A stretch of DNA of 9,071 nucleotides, from assembly GCA_007118795.1 (NCBI GenBank), contig SKQX01000233.1:1-9071 (forward strand). The letters are read 5' to 3'. Numbering within the stretch: the stretch's first letter is position 1; every line of letters starts with the position of its first letter. Origin of the DNA: Thermoflexales bacterium. Lineage in GTDB: Bacteria; Chloroflexota; Anaerolineae; B4-G1. Both the position numbers and the translations under genes were made by a program. This document shows, one piece after another, positions 6,304 through 9,071 of this stretch. Under the pieces are notes generated by a model. The model was given only the letters and a program-made list of their open reading frames with translations. It was not told the DNA's origin and made no database searches.

Positions 6304-7092
6304 TCACTCACACCCAAGTCTCGCCATGATCTGCTCCGCCTGGCTCTGCCAGGTTAACGGCGGCTCAAGGGACAAGAACTCGCTGTACGTCTCACAGGCG
6401 CGGGCGGTGTTGCCGCTCTGGGCATATGCACCGCCCAGGGCGTAATGGGCCTCCCGTGAACTCGGCACCAAGTCTATCGCTTGTTGCAGCAGTCCGATGG
6501 CTGAGGAGTGATCCCCTTGCTGGAGATGGATGTTCGCCAGACCGATCAAGGCCTCTGGCATATGCTCCCTCAATGCCAAAGCCGTCTCGAACTCCTCTGT
6601 GGCTTGAGCCAGGAGCTCTGGATTGGGCGCGGCCGTCGGTCCGCTGTCCGCGAGGGCCAGGGTGAGGTACGCGGCGCCCAGTTGGTACCGGGTGTCCGCG
6701 TCGTCAGGATCCAGCTCCAGGGCCGCTTCGAACGCATCGGTTGCCAACCCCATATCACCCAATTGGAAGTACGTGACCCCCAGGTTATGGTAACCAGCGG
6801 CGCTCTCCGGATCCAGCTCCAAGACCCTGTCGAAGGCATCGACAGCCTCGGACAGCTTCCCGGTCTGGTTGTAAGCTTGCCCCAGCAAGAAATACGCCGT
6901 GCTGTGCTCTGGCTTCTGCTCAGCCGCTGCTTCGAGGGCCACGACGGCTTCACTGTACTCTCCTGCTGTCAGGTGCGCTCGTCCTGTCTCCAAAAGCTGA
7001 TCGAACCTCACGTCCCCGACGTCTCCTCGACAGCCGACCATGACCATCGAGATAGCAGCAATCACGAAGCACGCGACCTTCAGTGTAGCCAT
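6304..7092 (-). CDS. TPR-repeat lipoprotein
   Basis: A protein of about 262 residues. The N-terminus has a Lys, a hydrophobic stretch and then VMVGC, a lipobox-like site, so it is probably a lipid-anchored protein on the outer face of the membrane. About six TPR units follow, recognisable by repeats such as AYFLLGQAY...GKLSEAVDAF...ELDPES and HNLGVTYFQLGD. The fourth is stretched by an insertion rich in Ala/Pro (around LADSGPTAAPNPELL). The protein ends soon after the last repeat and two Cys remain there (in ACETY and at the C-terminus). TPR proteins act as protein-binding scaffolds; the partner is unknown. ATG 7092 is preferred over GTG 7101 because AAGGTGG, which overlaps the stop of the upstream gene, lies five bases before it. 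Confidence 0.82.
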   Translation of the reverse strand: MATLKVACFVIAAISMVMVGCRGDVGDVRFDQLLETGRAHLTAGEYSEAVVALEAAAEQKPEHSTAYFLLGQAYNQTGKLSEAVDAFDRVLELDPESAAGYHNLGVTYFQLGDMGLATDAFEAALELDPDDADTRYQLGAAYLTLALADSGPTAAPNPELLAQATEEFETALALREHMPEALIGLANIHLQQGDHSSAIGLLQQAIDLVPSSREAHYALGGAYAQSGNTARACETYSEFLSLEPPLTWQSQAEQIMARLGCE

Positions 7093-7102
7093 TCTGTCCA
7101 CC

Positions 7103-7750
7103 TTACAGACTCGGTTCCAGCACCACGATATCCGTCGCCTCGCTGGCGCGCCCAGCGCTCACCGTCAAGGTCTCTTGGCTATCCACACCCTCCATAGCCA
7201 TTTCTCTGAGGAACTGATCGACGTCTTCGAGATCCGCCAGGATCCGCGGGATTCGGTAGTGCATAGGAACGATGATACCAGGCTCCAGCAGACCGATGAC
7301 CTCCGAAGCTTGTGTGGAGGTCAGGCTTCCCCCTCCCCCCACAGGCACCAACAAGACGTCCACCGATCCCAGATTCTTCACCTGGGATGGCGTCGGGACG
7401 TGGCCAAGCCTGCCCAGGTGACAGACCGTCGTGCCACCGAAATCGAACGTGAACACTGTGTTGAGACCGCGGACTCGCCCTTCCTGGTCATCGGCGAATG
7501 TGGGGATGCCCGTGATGAATACTCCCTTGATCTCGTACTCACCTGGGCCGACGAGGACTCGGAACGGGTCCCGGACGCCGGCCAGATAATCACAGGTACT
7601 CCCATGGTGGCTCACGGTTACGATGTCAGCCTTGAGGTCGGGAAGCCTCAGTCCGACGTCGGGAGAATAGGGGTCGGTCACCACAGAGATCGACTGTCGG
7701 TTGCTAAGGCGGAAGCAAGTCTGACCGTACCATCTGACATCCACATCCAT
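7103..7750 (-). CDS. Metallo-beta-lactamase-fold protein with degraded metal site
   Basis: A 215-residue protein of the small UlaG/UPF0173-like branch of the metallo-beta-lactamase fold. Family landmarks: WYGQTCFRL (7-15), TDPYSPDVG (25-33), GPGEYEIKGVFITGI (68-82), HLGRLGH (111-117), VDVLLVPVGG (130-139) and IVPMHY (160-165). The metal-binding loop, normally SHxHxDH, reads SHHGSTCDY (47-55), so the second His, the Asp and the third His are Gly50, Thr52 and Cys53. The usual LGDLGH Asp is Arg114. His48, His117 and His164 remain. It may bind no metal or work differently. Its TAA is joined to the Shine-Dalgarno of the TPR gene, so the two form an operon. It is probably translated from a nearly leaderless mRNA. 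Confidence 0.82.
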   Translation of the reverse strand: MDVDVRWYGQTCFRLSNRQSISVVTDPYSPDVGLRLPDLKADIVTVSHHGSTCDYLAGVRDPFRVLVGPGEYEIKGVFITGIPTFADDQEGRVRGLNTVFTFDFGGTTVCHLGRLGHVPTPSQVKNLGSVDVLLVPVGGGGSLTSTQASEVIGLLEPGIIVPMHYRIPRILADLEDVDQFLREMAMEGVDSQETLTVSAGRASEATDIVVLEPSL

Positions 7751-7759
7751 ACCGCAGGG

Positions 7760-7788
7760 ATTATACTGCGAAACCGACCGCTAGGCAA
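7760..7788 (-). promoter_or_regulatory. Sigma-70-type promoter of the metallo-beta-lactamase-fold gene, leaderless type
   Basis: Read on the minus strand: TTGCCT (7788-7783), a 17-base spacer, then TATAAT (7765-7760). The expected start is near 7753, only about three bases before ATG 7750, and no Shine-Dalgarno fits between them. The -10 box is flanked by CGCAG (7753-7757) and CTGCG (7766-7770), an inverted repeat that may be an operator. Confidence 0.8.
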
Positions 7789-7822
7789 TGGGCGCGGCCA
7801 GCCCGGTGAGACTTGCCTAGCG
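7779..7822. repeat. Perfect 10-bp inverted repeat overlapping the -35 box
   Basis: CGCTAGGCAA (7779-7788) and TTGCCTAGCG (7813-7822) are exact reverse complements separated by 24 bases, which contain a further GGGC/GCCC pair. One arm contains the -35 hexamer of the metallo-beta-lactamase-fold gene; the other is a second copy of the same box in the opposite orientation. It could be a repressor site or the terminator of the upstream glpD transcript. Confidence 0.6.
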
Positions 7823-7885
7823 CGGCCACGTGTTCAGCGCGAGCAACCCGGACGCAAGACTGCCCCTCACCGGCTCCCTCGGTCC

Positions 7886-7915
7886 CGATCCTTGTGCCGG
7901 AGAAGCCACGGATCG
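7886..7915 (-). terminator. Possible glpD terminator hairpin
   Basis: CGATCC (7886-7891) pairs with GGATCG (7910-7915) and GTG (7894-7896) with CAC (7907-7909), with a two-base bulge, 32 bases past the glpD stop. No U-tract follows on the minus strand. The rest of the 197-base gap 7751-7947 holds only the promoter and inverted repeat listed separately. Confidence 0.35.
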
Positions 7916-7947
7916 ACAAAGAGGAACGGGCTGGTGGCAGGAGACCC

Positions 7948-9071
7948 TCACCCCTCCCGCCATCTCTGAGTAGCCTTCACCTCAGAAGTGTAGTGCGACA
8001 GCTGCCGCTCGATCGCCGACTCGTCCCACCCCAAGCGCGATGCCATCAAGTCGGCCACAGCACGGGCGCGGGACAGCCCGCCGTCCGATGTCTCGTATAT
8101 GACGTGGGTGCGCCTTATGAGAACGTCGCTCACCGTCAGCGCCATCTCATGGTTGATCGAGTAGACAACTTCCGCCATCACGTATGGCAAATCCGGGACG
8201 ATCCTCTCCCCGAGCGCCGGATTCTCCTCAGCATAAGCTAAGATCCGCGCCGCTTGGTTGCCGTAAGTTGCCAGTAGGTGATGCTCCACCTCCCCGTCTG
8301 CCTCACCCGAGAGCGTGGGTCTGACTTGCGCATCCTCCAATGGCTCACGGGTGCGGCACTCGGGACGTGTCCGGGATTCGAGATCCGTCGACAGGTGTTG
8401 CTGCACCTGATCGACGGTCTGTTCGGCCATGAGACGGTGAGTGGTTAGCTTGCCCCCGCTGATCGTGAGCAACCCGGTGGCACTCTCCTCGATCTGGTGT
8501 TCACGCGAGAAGGCATAGCTAGTGCCGGCACCCGTTCCGGACCGTGGAGCGCCGCCTCCGTCCGCGACGAGCGGGCGGAGGCCGGCGAACGTACTGATTA
8601 TGTCGTCAGGGGCGATCTGGGCGTCAGGAAAAGCGTGATACACGGCTTCTAGCAGATACTCCACGTCCTCCACGGTGGCAGCGGGGGCGTCTAGGTCGCC
8701 GCGGAACGGTGTGTCGGTGGTACCGACCAGGGCAAGGTCCCCCCACGGGATGAGGAACACGTGGCGGCCGTCAGACGGCGAGTCGAAGACGACAGCGTGT
8801 CGCGAATATAGTCTATTCCGCGGGATGACCAGATGGGCCCCCTTGGTCGGCCGAAGCATTGTCGGTTCTGACGCCCTGTCCATCGCCAGCACCCGGTCTC
8901 CCCAGACTCCGGTGGCACTGACGACAACCCGGGCCTGTACCTCGATCTGTCGTCCTCCGAGTTGATCGACGACGGTGGCACCGACCACGCGCCCCTTGGC
9001 CGTCATCAGGTCGACAGCCCGGACGTGGTTCGTGATAACTGCACCCTGCAGGTGAGCGGATCTGGCAATCG
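7948..9071 (-). CDS. glpD: Glycerol-3-phosphate dehydrogenase, C-terminal part (start beyond right edge)
   Basis: FAD-dependent enzyme that oxidises sn-glycerol 3-phosphate to dihydroxyacetone phosphate and passes electrons to the quinone pool at the membrane. The frame stays open to the right edge; 373 residues are visible, so the N-terminal GxGxxG FAD-binding motif lies outside. Visible family blocks in order: VVSATGVWGDRV, RPTKGAHLVIPRNRL, VFLIPWGDLALVGTTDTP, FAGLRPLVADGG, ISGGKLTTHRLMAEQ, then the C-terminal DAO_C domain (PYVMAEVVYSINHEMALTVSDVL) and a normal-looking end. The usual ATGPW reads ATGVW here. TGA 7948-7950 ends the gene. An internal GTG near 9000 is not a start, since the sequence before it also fits the family (AVDLMTAKGRVVG). 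No glycerol kinase or facilitator is visible; neighbours on this side are unrelated. Confidence 0.93.
   Translation of the reverse strand, partial: IARSAHLQGAVITNHVRAVDLMTAKGRVVGATVVDQLGGRQIEVQARVVVSATGVWGDRVLAMDRASEPTMLRPTKGAHLVIPRNRLYSRHAVVFDSPSDGRHVFLIPWGDLALVGTTDTPFRGDLDAPAATVEDVEYLLEAVYHAFPDAQIAPDDIISTFAGLRPLVADGGGAPRSGTGAGTSYAFSREHQIEESATGLLTISGGKLTTHRLMAEQTVDQVQQHLSTDLESRTRPECRTREPLEDAQVRPTLSGEADGEVEHHLLATYGNQAARILAYAEENPALGERIVPDLPYVMAEVVYSINHEMALTVSDVLIRRTHVIYETSDGGLSRARAVADLMASRLGWDESAIERQLSHYTSEVKATQRWREG

Noticed and set aside
7040..7969. A 309-codon plus-strand open frame opposite the metallo-beta-lactamase-fold gene
   Set aside because: It is antisense to a gene with clear family motifs, promoter and coupling. 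The translation is rich in His/Arg/Asp with no family pattern.

Overview
The window is a GC-rich, gene-dense piece of bacterial chromosome with no mobile elements, rRNA, tRNA or CRISPR. It suggests an anaerobic or microaerophilic bacterium that uses selenocysteine and molybdenum (or tungsten) bis-MGD enzymes. The small conserved protein at 5785-6084, the FmdB protein and the metallo-beta-lactamase-fold protein resemble, from memory, proteins of uncultured Chloroflexota. That placement is a weak inference.

Left part, plus strand (1-5226). The window opens inside a large formate dehydrogenase alpha subunit. It looks like two open frames, but they share one reading frame and are separated only by a UGA (921-923). 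That UGA sits exactly where the catalytic selenocysteine of E. coli FdhF lies, and a SECIS-like hairpin with a GGUCU loop follows it. The two frames are therefore one selenoprotein. The start of the visible protein looks like the tail of a GltD/HdrA-type flavin reductase, so the complete protein is probably a reductase-dehydrogenase fusion. After a strong hairpin and a structured 403-base gap come a rubrerythrin/ferritin-like diiron protein, a possible 30-codon leader ORF, an ArsA/GET3-family ATPase, and mobA. MobA makes the molybdopterin guanine dinucleotide that formate dehydrogenase needs. The arsA-like gene and mobA overlap and are probably translationally coupled. Enzyme, cofactor synthesis, a diiron protein and a chaperone-like ATPase thus form a plausible formate dehydrogenase supply-and-protection neighbourhood.

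Middle (5227-5784). A textbook sigma-70-type promoter (TTGCCA, 17 bp, TATAAT) drives a monocistronic FmdB-type zinc-ribbon gene. A large imperfect hairpin separates it from convergent genes.

Right part, minus strand (5785-9071). Read in transcription order, the genes are: the C-terminal two thirds of glycerol-3-phosphate dehydrogenase (glpD, running off the right edge); a metallo-beta-lactamase-fold protein whose metal-binding motifs look degraded and whose mRNA appears nearly leaderless; a TPR lipoprotein 10 bases downstream of it; and a conserved 99-residue protein of unknown function. The promoter of the metallo-beta-lactamase-fold gene overlaps a perfect 10-bp inverted repeat.
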